A DNA stretch of 60,580 bases from Acidobacteriota bacterium (GCA_020199775.1 JAIVJZ010000051.1:1-60580), one strand, 5' to 3'; positions 10,056 to 20,019 are shown, counted from the stretch's first letter. A program made the numbers and translations. Notes: generated by a model not told the origin, from the sequence alone.

Positions 10056-10280
10056 CTCTTTCTAGAGTCATTGTTAATGAATATGTCCAAATTTGTTATT
10101 TTTAGCTTTTCGGAAATCTGCATGTCCTTGCGTCAGGTCACGGATGACGTTTGGCGTTACCTGACCTACTTTTACAGCTTTGCACAAATATTCAAATGGA
10201 ATGAATAAATGCTCACTTATTATGCAAGATATTCTGAATAATTGTGCAAAGCTAACAGCCATTCAGAATTGGCGTGAAGT

Positions 10281-11315
10281 TTATTCAACACATGGAACAG
10301 GACTGCTGCTTCTCTCGCGGAACATGGGTTGATTTTGCTCACTCGCCACGGGAACGAATTCATAATCATAACTATCCGGGTGCAGCGTCAATTTCAGCAC
10401 GCCCCAAGTAAACTTGTTAAAGGCCGCACTATTCCGACGCTTGCTGGGAGGAATCTCTTTATCACGAAGCGTCTCGCCGCCTGTTCCTACAACGAACTCC
10501 ACCATCCCGTTGGGGTCAGGCTTCCGGTTAGCATCCTGAGAATTGAATCGCTCGTAATTGTGGTCGTGGCCGTTGACTACTACGTCCACACCCGCCTCAT
10601 CAAGCAGGCGCCAAAGCTCCTGCAACTCCTGCTCTATCCCCTGAATCGGTTTCTGCTTTAAGCCATGCTCACCCGAAGAAAATACGGGACGATGCCAGTA
10701 GGCGAGCGTGCAGCGTCGCTCATTATTCTTCAGGTCTTTTCGGAGCCAGTTGAGCTGTTTGGTCATGTGCTTAAACTTTTCCGTATCCTGGAGTTCGCTG
10801 TTGAGGGCGATGATATGCCATTCGCCGAGGTCATAGCTGTAGTACCCTTCATACTTCTTACCAGCGCTCTTACCGAAATAGGCATAGTAGTCCACACCGT
10901 ACCACTTGCTCTTCGGCCTGCCGGTTCGGATGAACTCATGGTTGCCGGGCACAGGGCGGGTACGGTTTTTGAATCTGCCCCACGTCGGGTCATAGCATTC
11001 CGCATACTGTTGAGCCGTGCCTTCCTGATAGGCGTTATCCCCTGCGACGAACACCACCCCCATGTCAGGATCGGTAGGCAACAGGCTGGCAACCAGTTCA
11101 GCCGTCGCTTCGGCCTTAGTACCTTCGGATATGTATTTACCTTCATCATTCTGAGGGCATCTGCCGATGTCGCCTGCGCCGATAAAGACGGGGTCGCCTG
11201 CGGCATTAACAGTCAAGGCGGGGGATGGGTGCGGCGTTGAACGTAAGGTGCTCGCCGCCATGACAGATAGTATCAGGGCAATTGCAACAAGGTGGACGAT
11301 TCGAATTGCTTTCAT
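10281..11315 (-). CDS. Secreted metallophosphoesterase (purple-acid-phosphatase-like)
   Basis: 344 aa with an N-terminal signal segment (VHLVAIALILSVMAAS). The calcineurin-like motifs appear in order: GAGDIGRC, VAGDNAY, PGNHE, and near the C-terminal half NGHDHNYERF. A two-metal phosphoesterase of the acid-phosphatase/phosphodiesterase type is expected, acting outside the cytoplasm. It begins 29 bp after the EEP-family gene on the same strand, so the two probably form a phosphate- or nucleotide-scavenging pair. Confidence 0.88.
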   Translation of the reverse strand: MKAIRIVHLVAIALILSVMAASTLRSTPHPSPALTVNAAGDPVFIGAGDIGRCPQNDEGKYISEGTKAEATAELVASLLPTDPDMGVVFVAGDNAYQEGTAQQYAECYDPTWGRFKNRTRPVPGNHEFIRTGRPKSKWYGVDYYAYFGKSAGKKYEGYYSYDLGEWHIIALNSELQDTEKFKHMTKQLNWLRKDLKNNERRCTLAYWHRPVFSSGEHGLKQKPIQGIEQELQELWRLLDEAGVDVVVNGHDHNYERFNSQDANRKPDPNGMVEFVVGTGGETLRDKEIPPSKRRNSAAFNKFTWGVLKLTLHPDSYDYEFVPVASEQNQPMFRERSSSPVPCVE

Positions 11316-11344
11316 AATTCTTTGTGGGCTATGGGCAAAGCCGA

Positions 11345-12331
11345 TTAAGGCATTTGCTTGATGAGTTCTTTAATGGCTCGCATTTCAGCTTCCAGCGCTT
11401 CGATGCGCTGAAGCAGTTGCTGCTTCCTGGTCCCGGCGGGGGCCACGGCTTCCAACGACGGTCGGACTCCTAAAGACGGCTGGATCGTCATCAACAGGTC
11501 GAGTGGGGTAGCCTCTTGCATCTCGAACTTCGCGATCACGGGACGATGATCGGGGGTTTCGTTATCGTCGGGACAGTCACCCGGCACGACGATGATCTCG
11601 GAAGTGGCTGGCCACGACTGCGCGGGTGACGAGACGAAAACGAAGTCCAGAACGCTATCAAACTCTTCGGAACATTGCGACTTGATTAATCGCTCGGGGC
11701 GCACCCAGGTGAAAATGTCGTCTTGGGTCATTCGATCGTAGCCGAGGTCATGGTCGGCGTCGCCGCCTTCGACCGACCAGTCAAAGTTGTAATCGCCCAC
11801 AGCGATCACGGGTAGCACCTGGTTCTCCGCCCACCGCCTGAGCTGACCAGCTTGCCTGTGCCGTAATGAGGAGTTTCCGCGAGCCAGGTGGTTGACCATG
11901 AAGAGCAACTCCTGCCCCGTGGATGTTTCGCGCAACTGCGCGACGAGGGGGGCGCGGTGCCCCCCGCTGTTGATGTGATTGAGTTGGAAGTCGCGGATTT
12001 TGCTGAAGCGGTTCGAATCGTAAATGATCACCAAGCGGTCCGCGCCGCCCGTCGTTCCGACGACTCTCCGGAAGTCGGCATTCTCCCCAGCCTCGGCGGC
12101 TGTCTCAAAGACAGCGGCCGCGGCGTCGTTCTGAACTTCTGAGAAGCCCCAAATGTCGACGTCCTGGAAGGCCCTGACCCTCGGCGCGATTCGCTGCGGG
12201 TCCGCCTGCCCAGACTGGACATTCCAACTGACGACTGTGAGCCTTTGTTGCGCCGAAATTGTACTTCCGTATGCGAAGGCGAGCACGACAATGCTTATCG
12301 CTAATAGACGGTGTAGGTTATATATGATCAT
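11345..12331 (-). CDS. Secreted endonuclease/exonuclease/phosphatase (EEP) family protein
   Basis: 328 aa. The signal peptide is at 1-27. EEP motifs follow: VVSWNVQSG, FSEVQND (metal-binding Glu), LFMVNHLARG, VIAVGDYNFDW and DHRPVIAKF. The fold covers Mg-dependent nucleases, sphingomyelinases and inositol phosphatases; substrate cannot be read from sequence. The C-terminus (about 295-328) is a short coiled coil (KQQLLQRIEALEAEMRAIKE), an unusual addition. It is the first gene of a pair with the metallophosphoesterase. Confidence 0.85.
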   Translation of the reverse strand: MIIYNLHRLLAISIVVLAFAYGSTISAQQRLTVVSWNVQSGQADPQRIAPRVRAFQDVDIWGFSEVQNDAAAAVFETAAEAGENADFRRVVGTTGGADRLVIIYDSNRFSKIRDFQLNHINSGGHRAPLVAQLRETSTGQELLFMVNHLARGNSSLRHRQAGQLRRWAENQVLPVIAVGDYNFDWSVEGGDADHDLGYDRMTQDDIFTWVRPERLIKSQCSEEFDSVLDFVFVSSPAQSWPATSEIIVVPGDCPDDNETPDHRPVIAKFEMQEATPLDLLMTIQPSLGVRPSLEAVAPAGTRKQQLLQRIEALEAEMRAIKELIKQMP

Positions 12332-12637
12332 TGGGAGGTCTCCTTATTGGCGTGAAGGCAACCGAAGGTGGTGCCCTTATTACCTGGGAATGCGCGCCGG
12401 ATGCCTGCGAGGATCAGGCACAGAGGTGAAATGACACGCGGAGGATAGTTCGGGTACAAGTGTCTGTCAACGGAATTTTCTGGTGCGCTTTTGATTCGAT
12501 CGGGGAGAACCTCCCGCCACGATTGAATTGGCCGCCGCACGTCTGCGCCTCAATCCTCGTACCCGATGAGTAACTTGACGAACTCTCCGACGCCTTTTGT
12601 GGAGTGACCGATAGTCTAAATCTTCATCCGTTCCTTC

Positions 12638-12910
12638 TCACTTCGATCTGCCGTCATCACGCAGGTGGAAAATCGGCAGGTGGAGTTCACAGAGGACGGC
12701 GGCGATGCGCAGCGCAACGACCGAGATCATCCTCGCGAGTACCGCCACTTCGCGGGCGACGCCGGCCGACTGCAAGACAAGGTAAAGTGTCGTGCCGGCA
12801 ATCGCCGCGCTCGCGTACACTCGCTGCGCCTCGGGATGCGCGGAATCTCTGCGGTCAGAATGTCGCGCACAATGCCCCTGCTACACCGGTCATCATGCTC
12901 CTGTCCGGGC
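12638..12910 (-). pseudogene. Decayed TRIC / YicG-type (UPF0126) membrane channel gene
   Basis: On the minus strand, reading frames jump between pieces typical of trimeric intracellular cation channel proteins: GIVRDILTAEIPRI in one frame, then VYASAAIAGTTLYLVLQS, ISVVALRIAA and LHLPIFHL in the next. In intact members these pieces are continuous (G.GGG..RD.L....P.ilr...YA.aa..G). At least one, and probably two, frameshifts separate them here, and the 5' half is missing. Confidence 0.6.
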
Positions 12911-13025
12911 TCGAGTTGTATCTGATTAGTCGCAGCCAGTTCATACAGCCGCTCTGAGTTCCGACTTCTCTCCCGAGTCTCAGCCGCACCTTGTGTTACG
13001 ACCCCAGCCGGAGGAGCGAAGAATC

Positions 13026-14603
13026 TCATCGCACTCTCCTCCTTGGATTCCTCCCACCGCGCTGCTCCAGATACTCGCGGGTGAATGCATCGATCGTCTC
13101 TTCTAAATCCTCGGAGGAATCGAGCCGGCTCTCTGACCGCCGCCTAATGGTTGCCAAGTCCTTCGCCGTCACTCTTCCGACTGAGCCGATGAGATTGTAC
13201 ACCCTTGACCTGACCGTTGACGGCGGCCGATCCGCGCGCGACTCGGGGCTCTGGCCCGCGAAAAAGGGCTTGAAGGCCGTGAAGAAAATGTCCGTTCTTC
13301 TCCGCAGTTTGTCCGTGAAGGCGACGCCGAGACCTTCCGAGAGGGCGCCATCGGCCGCCGGCGCGGCTTCAAACAACTTACCCATCAGGGTGGTCGCCTC
13401 CTGCTCCCTGCCTTCGGCCGCCTTCCGGTCTATCAGACGGCTGAGCATTTGAGCTGCCAAATCTGCCGGGAAGCCCCTGTAAGGCGAGTCCCCGCCCACG
13501 GCAGATTCGATCACCCGCATGTTGTCCTCGCAGTCGCGGCCGAGATAGCATAGCGCGAAAGAAATTCGCGGCTGCAACGGATCATCGCTGGGCAAGTCAC
13601 GCTGTAGGCGAAGCAGCGCGTCCACGCGCGGGCGCAGCCGATTCAGCGCGTCCTGACCTAACGCGCCTTCATCCTCAGAGAATTGTTTGACGAGGTCACT
13701 CAACTCCGAGTCCGCGACGGGCGCGGCGCGGTCATTATCATCTGGCTCCATGCGCTCGTCGCCGTCAGGCAGAGAGCCCAGGCGCTCCAGCAGTCGCCGC
13801 GTCCGACGTTCGCTGATACCAAGGCTTGTCCTCAGGATCAGCCACCACGGCTGTCGCCTCAGCCTCACATCACGCGCCAAGCCGTGCAGGTACCGGTCGC
13901 TCCCCATAAAGATGAATCTTAGAGACCTGTCGGGCGGCAGTTGCTTGATGAACCGAATGAGCGCGTTCACATCACCGTTTCTCATCCTGACACATCCGAG
14001 CGTCGCCAGGAGGGCCTGATTCAGCGCATAGGGATTACGCAGGCCGCTGCCGCCCCCGTGGAGCCGGATCAAGGCGCGGCGCGGGGGCCCGATCATCTCC
14101 CCGTACATACGTCGGTCGTCCACGTAGATTTTTCCGGTTCCGTAACCGGTTCCCAGACGACTGTTCGGGCTCCCCCCTCCTATGAATGTGTAGCGGTAGA
14201 CGCCGAACGGCGTGTCCCCGTTAGTAACGTTGCGGGCTGGTCCCCTGACACCGATAGCGCGACCGTTGAACCGGGGCGCGGAGCCGCGGAAAGAAGCAAT
14301 GAGATTTCCCGCACCGTCGAGAAGTGAGATTACGGCACTCCCGTCACCGGCCCTCACCCCACGTGGCTGGCGCCGTGGGTTTATCCTTATCACGATGGTT
14401 GAATGCCCGTGCGCGTTTTGCAGAGTGAGGTAATTAGCGAGGTGCGGGCGGCTCTTCATGTCCTGGACACCTGCTGTCGCACCACCCAAGAGGGGAGCGG
14501 CGGCCGATGCCTGTGTGTGAACGAGCAAAGAGACAATAAGGCAGAAACGCATGGTGGGAAGATGCATGCTCATACGCGTCGCATTAAATCTCTCTGGAAT
14601 CAT
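13026..14603 (-). CDS. Secreted L,D-transpeptidase (YkuD)-domain protein
   Basis: About 525 aa from the ATG preceded by AGGAAGGGAA. The signal peptide is MRFCLIVSLLVHTQASA, after a long basic leader. The YkuD catalytic signature lies at about residues 185-222 of the longer reading: RLHGGGSG (His) and TLGCVRMRNGD (catalytic Cys and Arg). Such enzymes form 3-3 peptidoglycan cross-links or anchor proteins to peptidoglycan. The 300-residue C-terminal part is helical, charged and unrecognised, and could be a substrate or partner-binding domain. Confidence 0.82.
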   Translation of the reverse strand: MIPERFNATRMSMHLPTMRFCLIVSLLVHTQASAAAPLLGGATAGVQDMKSRPHLANYLTLQNAHGHSTIVIRINPRRQPRGVRAGDGSAVISLLDGAGNLIASFRGSAPRFNGRAIGVRGPARNVTNGDTPFGVYRYTFIGGGSPNSRLGTGYGTGKIYVDDRRMYGEMIGPPRRALIRLHGGGSGLRNPYALNQALLATLGCVRMRNGDVNALIRFIKQLPPDRSLRFIFMGSDRYLHGLARDVRLRRQPWWLILRTSLGISERRTRRLLERLGSLPDGDERMEPDDNDRAAPVADSELSDLVKQFSEDEGALGQDALNRLRPRVDALLRLQRDLPSDDPLQPRISFALCYLGRDCEDNMRVIESAVGGDSPYRGFPADLAAQMLSRLIDRKAAEGREQEATTLMGKLFEAAPAADGALSEGLGVAFTDKLRRRTDIFFTAFKPFFAGQSPESRADRPPSTVRSRVYNLIGSVGRVTAKDLATIRRRSESRLDSSEDLEETIDAFTREYLEQRGGRNPRRRVR

Positions 14604-14863
14604 TGTCAGTTCCCTTCCTGTCCATTCCAAGTAAGTGCGGGCACCGGTGTAGGCCCCCTGTAGAGTTTGGGCTAAGAGCGTATGGCAAGTACTGGGGAGA
14701 TGCTTGCCGCCTTTGGCTGGGCGTTACGACTGTAAAAGCAGCGTATTATGGTTTCGCACGGTTTCAGTCGCCTGATAGTAATAATGAGCTATCCCGCCCA
14801 TCGAAGACTCTGCCTGAACCTTAGTTCAGTGTTGTCGGCCCGCCAATAAGTTTTACGGTCGGA

Positions 14864-15799
14864 TTACGGTCGGCGCGCGTACTCAGCCGCGCATGCCCTT
14901 AGCCGGGAGATGCCTCCCCACTCCTCGAAACGGCGCGTCGCGGCCTCGCCGATACGCGGCGTCGTCATGTAAGGGTTTTGTAGGTCGCGCGTGCCTGGAA
15001 AGACCAACACCAGCGCCCGCGGCACCTGCCACCCGCGCCCGGCGTACCTGCCCCGGCCCCGCACCTCGTCGTAGTTGGCGGGTTCACCGGTCTTGCCGAG
15101 CAGTCTGCCATTGAGCGCCACGGACCCTTCGCCCAGTTCATCGGCGGGGCCGATATCGCCAATGACCGCGTAGACTGGCTGCGTGGCACTGGGCAGCATG
15201 GCAACGACGAGATCACCTACCCGTGCCCTCCTCGCAGCGAAGCCCGACACTCCATTACGAGGGTTACCGGGTAGAACCAGTGCGGGCACTTCGAGAGCGT
15301 CAACGTAGTTCGAGAGGTCGCAGACGTTCGTGATGTTCCGCCTATGCAGGGCCGTCGCCGACACAAGGAAGCCGCCCACCGGCGGGCAGGGCTTTCCGTC
15401 TTTGAAGGGGATGATGTTAGAGCCGATCCTGGTCTGCCTCAACAGATTCGCCGGCCACCCCTGGGCGAACGCCCTCTGAGTGATGATCCTGCGATTTTGC
15501 AGCCCGGCTGTGTCCAACCCGTGGCACTTATCGTTCATCGCGTTGCAGAGGTTGTTGAGGGCTGTCCGCTTACCCCAGAAATCACCGACGCTGTAGGAGC
15601 GGCGCGTCCCATCGGTGTTAACGTTGAGGGATTCGATGAAGAAGAGGGTCGAGTCGCCAGCATCTGACCACACGGCCGTCGCCCCGCCGCGGGCGTTACG
15701 GTCGGGCTGCATGAACGCACGGGTCATGCGGCACTCCTGTCCGGACGCAGGCCCGGCGGAAAACGCAAGGATCAAGACGAGAGGCACGAACCTTTTCAT
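14864..15799 (-). CDS. Secreted GH75-like chitosanase
   Basis: 311 aa from MKRFVPLVLILAFSAGPASG, a clean signal peptide; the frame extends further upstream but that part does not look coding. The region AVIGDIGPADELGEGSVALN resembles the acidic active-site segment of glycoside hydrolase family 75 chitosanases (GD.GP...GE.S..L). Upstream lie PPVGGFLVSATAL and YVDALEVPALVLPG, also in the order expected for that family. It is likely to cut partially deacetylated chitin or similar amino-polysaccharides outside the cell. Confidence 0.7.
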   Translation of the reverse strand: MKRFVPLVLILAFSAGPASGQECRMTRAFMQPDRNARGGATAVWSDAGDSTLFFIESLNVNTDGTRRSYSVGDFWGKRTALNNLCNAMNDKCHGLDTAGLQNRRIITQRAFAQGWPANLLRQTRIGSNIIPFKDGKPCPPVGGFLVSATALHRRNITNVCDLSNYVDALEVPALVLPGNPRNGVSGFAARRARVGDLVVAMLPSATQPVYAVIGDIGPADELGEGSVALNGRLLGKTGEPANYDEVRGRGRYAGRGWQVPRALVLVFPGTRDLQNPYMTTPRIGEAATRRFEEWGGISRLRACAAEYARRP

Positions 15800-16011
15800 A
15801 AACACCTCGCGACAGGTAGGCTTCATAATCATTCTGGAGTGGATGTTCCCGCCGACCGGGGCGTCGCGCCTCGTGGAGGCGTACCTCGCCCAGCAGAGGC
15901 TCACAACCTTTAATGGATAAACCTACCGAAATATTTCATGTGAAGGCGCCGACGAGCCTCAGCACGGTGGCGACTGCGCCGCGCCGGCCCGCGGCTTCTC
16001 ATTCACCACCA

Positions 16012-16986
16012 TCACCTGTTACACCTTGGAGAATTCGAAATGCAGGCGCTCACCCAGCCGACGTAGTTAGAGACTCGGGTGTAAACGCCCGGCCGGTTCG
16101 CCCGCGCGCAGCCCTCCCCCCAGCTCACCACGCCGGCCAGCTTCGGGGCCCTTTCGGTCTCGGCCGTTAAAGGCCCGCCGCTGTCCCCCTTGCAGGAGTC
16201 CATCCCGCCGGCGAGCACACCCGCACAGATCATGTTATTGGTGATCTCCCCGTCGTAGGCGGTCGTCCGGTTGCAGATGTTACGTGGGACGATGGGGAGG
16301 TTATCCAAGTAGCGCAGGTCGCGAACCTTGACGCCCCTCTCAGTCGTCCGCCCCCAGCCGGTAACGACCATCGGCGCGCCCTCAGTGAGAAGCCTCCCTT
16401 CGTCGGCCAGCGTGAGAAGCGGGACGGCCCTAATCGGGCCGTCCGTGCTCAGTGGTAAGGCATCAACCAGTTCGATCAGCGCGATGTCGTTATTGTGTGG
16501 CAGGTCGCCGTAATCCTTGTGGATGATGATGCGCCTAACGCGCCGCTGTGTAGCCGTGTCATCAAGGCGGTTGGTGCCGGCGGTGATGGTGATCTCGGAC
16601 GGCAGCAGCCCCTCGACGCAATGCGCGGCCGTAATAATCCACGTGGCGGAGTGGATGGAACCACCGCAGAAGTGCGCGTAGAAAGCGTCGGGAACCTCGG
16701 AGGCGCCTATCGCCACCTGCCACGGGAATGTGCCGGCCGGGGCTGGCTTCCCGTTAACAACCTTTGGCTCAACCCCCTCCCGGTAATTTCTCAACGCCTC
16801 CTCATACGGCCCGGAACGCTGGGTTGTAGCGTCCGCGCGGTTGCGTGCCGAACGACTGGTTGCCGCCGTGGCTCGCTTCCCCTTAGTGCGTCTCGCTCTT
16901 TGCGCGGCCGTTTCCGGCCCGCATATGGCGAATGCGAAAGAAAGCAACATCAGACCTGCAACCAATGCAGCGGGCGAGCGTCTCAT
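16012..16986 (-). CDS. Secreted trypsin-like serine protease (S1)
   Basis: 324 aa. Signal peptide, a basic pro-region to about residue 75, then the mature domain VVNGKPAPAGTFPWQVAIG. The catalytic triad is visible: His122 (ITAAHC), Asp167 (HNNDIALIEL), Ser269 (CKGDSGGP). Asp263, six residues before the serine, occupies the S1-pocket position of trypsin, so cleavage after Arg/Lys is expected. The start is supported by GGAGAAGGA before the ATG. The next gene upstream encodes a caspase-like protease, also secreted. Confidence 0.93.
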   Translation of the reverse strand: MRRSPAALVAGLMLLSFAFAICGPETAAQRARRTKGKRATAATSRSARNRADATTQRSGPYEEALRNYREGVEPKVVNGKPAPAGTFPWQVAIGASEVPDAFYAHFCGGSIHSATWIITAAHCVEGLLPSEITITAGTNRLDDTATQRRVRRIIIHKDYGDLPHNNDIALIELVDALPLSTDGPIRAVPLLTLADEGRLLTEGAPMVVTGWGRTTERGVKVRDLRYLDNLPIVPRNICNRTTAYDGEITNNMICAGVLAGGMDSCKGDSGGPLTAETERAPKLAGVVSWGEGCARANRPGVYTRVSNYVGWVSACISNSPRCNR

Positions 16987-17000
16987 CTATTTCCTTCTCC

Positions 17001-18824
17001 TTATGTCCGCTTCACACCAAAGAACCTGACCCTCACACCATCCCCGGAGAAGTCGCTACTTCCAGAGATAGAGGTGATTTGACGGCTGTCCATACCTTCA
17101 TCCTTTAGTTCGTTCTTGATGATGTATTCGGCGTTAGCCAAGCGTAATAGACGTGCGTCCTGCTCCGACTCCATCTTCGCTCGCTCCAACTCGTTCTGCG
17201 CCGGTAGGACGGCCGCCGTCGAGAGTGAGACCCAGGTGATATTAAACCCCTGCGCCTTCAGTTCGGCGAGGGCATTCCTGATGGGGGCTGGGTCTACGAG
17301 GTCTGGGATGCTGGCGGCGCGGGGCGGAGCCAGCACCTCCTTGAGGGGATTCCCCAGCTGCAACAGCTGGGGAATCTCCGTCGGTATTCTGATGAAGAAG
17401 TTTGTGGCTGTTTCGGGGAGCGTCACGCTGACGTAGGTCTGGTTGTCGGCCGCCTGTATCACGTTGTTTATTTCTAACAGCGTGCCGGCGTTGATGTGCC
17501 TCATGACGACGGCGTTGCGGTCGGGCCGCGTCAGCCCCACCAACTCTTTGGTCGTCACGGTCGTCTTGTGCGTGCTCAAGCTCTCAAGGTATCGACTGAG
17601 CACCTCCTTCGACCGCCGCATGAGCACCCCGGCCTCGGGGCTTTCGGCGGTGACGAGCCCCAGCCGTGCGTCGGCGAGCATTCCCAGCGCTTGCTCCTCG
17701 CCCACGTCCACCGAACGCTCGTAAGCGAGGGGCGTTTCCAGACGGAGGATGCCGACGCTTCCGAAATCCGTCCGCTCGAACGCGCGCTCGACGGCGACCG
17801 GCGAAACCCGCGTGTAACGAGATGCCCAGTCGTCCCGGAGGAAATCACGGCAGGCGGACGCATGAAGGCTGATTGAGTAGCGACGCAAAAATTTGGCGAT
17901 CTCTTTGGGATCGCGTCTGGGCAGTGTCGAGCGCCATGCCTCCCTCACAGCGGCGACGTACTCTTCGGTTGGCAGCAGGGGCGGGTCAGTCTTGGAAAAG
18001 TCGTGGTGGTAAGGATTCTGGCCCTCATTCGTCACTTCCAAGACCTCGTTGGCTATATCGCGAAACACGGACACGAAGGGCTGGCTGGGGGTGGCGATTT
18101 TGTCGTAGAGGGCCTGTGTAAACCTGCTGAGTCGCGTCGTCTCATTAAAACCCTCGGCGATCTCACCCGGCGACGTCGCGTAAAAAATAAAGTGATTCAC
18201 CCGGTTGTGACGATTCGTCGGCGCGATGTGGCCTTTACTGACTCCCTGTAGCCCCTCCAGATTATCGTTCACGACGATCCCTCCTACCGACCGGCAGGCA
18301 TCGATGAAGGTCATGATGAGCCCCGGCTCGCGCTTGGCTACGGCCCCGATCAAAGCGTCAACCGGCTCGGCGAACTTGGTGATCTGCTTACCGCTGATGG
18401 GGATCGGCATCTCGGTCGGTACCAGAAAGTTATCCGCTCCGTAAGAGAAGCCATGGCCGGAGAAGTAGATGACTACCAAGTCACCCTCCTTCACCTTATG
18501 CCTGAACCCAGGAATGACAACGTCTTCGAATTCGTCGACCGTCTTAACATCTGGGTAGTAATCGACCGTGTCGAACTTCAGCTTCTCCAAGCGAGCCTTT
18601 ATCATCTCGCCGTCGGTCTTTGAACTGGGGATCCGCCCTAAGGTTGTATAGGCGCTGTTGCCAATCACCAGCGCGCGTTTGGCGGGCGACTTCTCAGCGT
18701 AGTATTTCTCGAGATCGTTGGCGCGCGCCACGCCGACGAGTGCTGCCGACATCCACAACAACGACAGAAGGGCTGTTGACATTAAGTTTATGCGCCAGAA
18801 CTGCGAGCATTCTCTCAAGAGCAT
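17001..18824 (-). CDS. Secreted caspase-family (C14) protease with long C-terminal region
   Basis: 607 aa. A signal segment covers residues about 15-36. The caspase-fold domain (about 48-285) shows RALVIGNSAY, the catalytic His124 in YFSGHGF and Cys177 in FIDACRS, all at canonical spacing. The remaining 320 residues are unrecognised, partly helical, and end in an OmpA-unlike region (ITSISGSSDFSGDGVRVRF). AGGGAGAAGG precedes the ATG. A caspase-like enzyme exported from the cytoplasm is uncommon; the signal segment could instead anchor it. The gap to the downstream trypsin-like gene is only 14 bp, suggesting a two-gene protease unit. Confidence 0.88.
   Translation of the reverse strand: MLLRECSQFWRINLMSTALLSLLWMSAALVGVARANDLEKYYAEKSPAKRALVIGNSAYTTLGRIPSSKTDGEMIKARLEKLKFDTVDYYPDVKTVDEFEDVVIPGFRHKVKEGDLVVIYFSGHGFSYGADNFLVPTEMPIPISGKQITKFAEPVDALIGAVAKREPGLIMTFIDACRSVGGIVVNDNLEGLQGVSKGHIAPTNRHNRVNHFIFYATSPGEIAEGFNETTRLSRFTQALYDKIATPSQPFVSVFRDIANEVLEVTNEGQNPYHHDFSKTDPPLLPTEEYVAAVREAWRSTLPRRDPKEIAKFLRRYSISLHASACRDFLRDDWASRYTRVSPVAVERAFERTDFGSVGILRLETPLAYERSVDVGEEQALGMLADARLGLVTAESPEAGVLMRRSKEVLSRYLESLSTHKTTVTTKELVGLTRPDRNAVVMRHINAGTLLEINNVIQAADNQTYVSVTLPETATNFFIRIPTEIPQLLQLGNPLKEVLAPPRAASIPDLVDPAPIRNALAELKAQGFNITWVSLSTAAVLPAQNELERAKMESEQDARLLRLANAEYIIKNELKDEGMDSRQITSISGSSDFSGDGVRVRFFGVKRT
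17348..17376. repeat. Perfect 13-bp inverted repeat inside the caspase gene
   Basis: GATTCCCCAGCTG, a 3-nt loop CAA, then CAGCTGGGGAATC. It encodes IPQLLQLGNP in the caspase-like protein. A stem this long and perfect is unusual within coding sequence. Confidence 0.7.
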
Positions 18825-19162
18825 AACCTTCTCCCTTGATGTTGATTATAGTAGGAAGGCGATAGTGACTAGAGCGGCTGCTCCGCTTTCCGCTACCAGA
18901 CTGTTGAGACAGTTGCAGGGAGCGCTAATTTTAGCGTTGGTACAACGCTCGCACCACATGTATGCCTTACTAGGACGTAGTTAAGTGACGAGTTTAGAGT
19001 GAGGCTGGCAAGGATAACCGCCAGCTCGAAGTAGCCCTATGAATGCCGAAACAATACGCGCTAGATATCAGTTCTGTCAAACAAATTCTGTGCGATAATG
19101 TTTAACAATTTCATTGAAGCAAGAAGATGCTTCATAACGACTCTAGGCTGCCCCGAATTGAC
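18825..19162. other. Intergenic, divergent promoter region, no gene seen
   Basis: About 340 bp between the caspase-like gene (reading left) and the IS5-type element. No coding frame, RNA gene or strong hairpin was recognised. Confidence 0.5.
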
Positions 19163-19164
19163 TA

Positions 19165-19995
19165 GAAGCGGTCTCATAAATACCCGTGCTAGCATTTCAG
19201 CATGGTACGAGGCGAAGAACTAACTGATGAACAATGGGCGGTCATCGAGCCACATCTACCAGAACTTCCTGTGCGGGAAGATGGACGGGGCAGACCGTGG
19301 CGAGAGAACCGCGAAGTCATGAACGGCATCCTCTGGATACTGCGCTCAGGCGCGCGGTGGAAAGATTTACCCTCTCGCTTCCCGCCGTACCAGACTTGCC
19401 ACAGAAGATTCCAGCAGTGGGTCAGGGACGGCAGCCTCCGGCGCGTCCTCGAAGCCTTAGCCGAAGACTTACGCACGCGCGGCGACCTGGATCTCTCAGA
19501 ATGCTTTATTGACGGCACGTTCATCGTGGCGAAAAAAGGGGGCACCGAGTTGGTGCGACTAAGCGGGGCAAAGGCACGAAACTCATGGTGGTGGCAGACT
19601 TTCATGGTTTTCCTGTCGCCGCCGACACGGCGTCTGCTAGCCCGCATGAAGTCACCCTTGTCCGAGACACTCTTCAAGCGCGTTTCACTGGTGAGCAACC
19701 ACGGAGGCTCATAGGCGACCGCGCCTACGACTCCGACCCGCTCGACCGGGAGCTTGCCGCAGAAGGCATTGAGATGATTGCGCCGCACAAGTCGAACCGA
19801 GTGAAGGCAGCGACGCAAGACGGGAGAGTGCTGCGCCGCTACTGCCGCCGCTGGAAGGTTGAGCGACTCAACGCATGGCTTCAGAACTTCCGCCGCATCG
19901 TGACGCGCTTCGAGTATCACGCGGAAAATTATCTTGGCTTCGTTCATCTTGGCTGCATCAGGATTTTGCTTCGATGCTATTTATGAGACCGCTTC
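19165..19995 (+). mobile_element. IS5-type insertion sequence, apparently intact
   Basis: 831 bp with perfect inverted ends GAAGCGGTCTCATAAAT (17 bp). The element is flanked on each side by TA (19163-19164 and 19996-19997), the short target duplication of the IS5/IS427 group. It carries one transposase read through a -1 shift. It landed beside a decayed integrase fragment. Confidence 0.88.
19202..19986 (+). CDS. IS5/IS427-type transposase made by programmed -1 frameshift
   Basis: The first frame (19202-19714) starts VRGEELTDEQWAVIEPHLPE and reaches SECFIDGTFIVAKKGG. The second frame (in use by about 19558, ending at 19986) continues GKGTKLMVVADFHGFPV, LIGDRAYDSD, and RRWKVERLNAWLQNFRR. The DDE residues are split between the two frames. 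The join falls at a slippery GCGAAAAAAGGGGG run at about 19530, typical for this IS group. Without the shift only a non-catalytic product is made. Confidence 0.85.
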
Positions 19996-20019
19996 TACTA
20001 ATGGGGCGTCAAAGATCTC

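Noticed and set aside
10665..11240. Plus-strand frame opposite the metallophosphoesterase
   Set aside because: No ribosome site or motifs; the minus strand has the conserved metal-binding motifs.
19534..19600. Apparent frameshift in the IS5 transposase as a sequencing error or decay
   Set aside because: The A6G5 slippery run and the intact reading on both sides fit the programmed -1 shift of this IS group.
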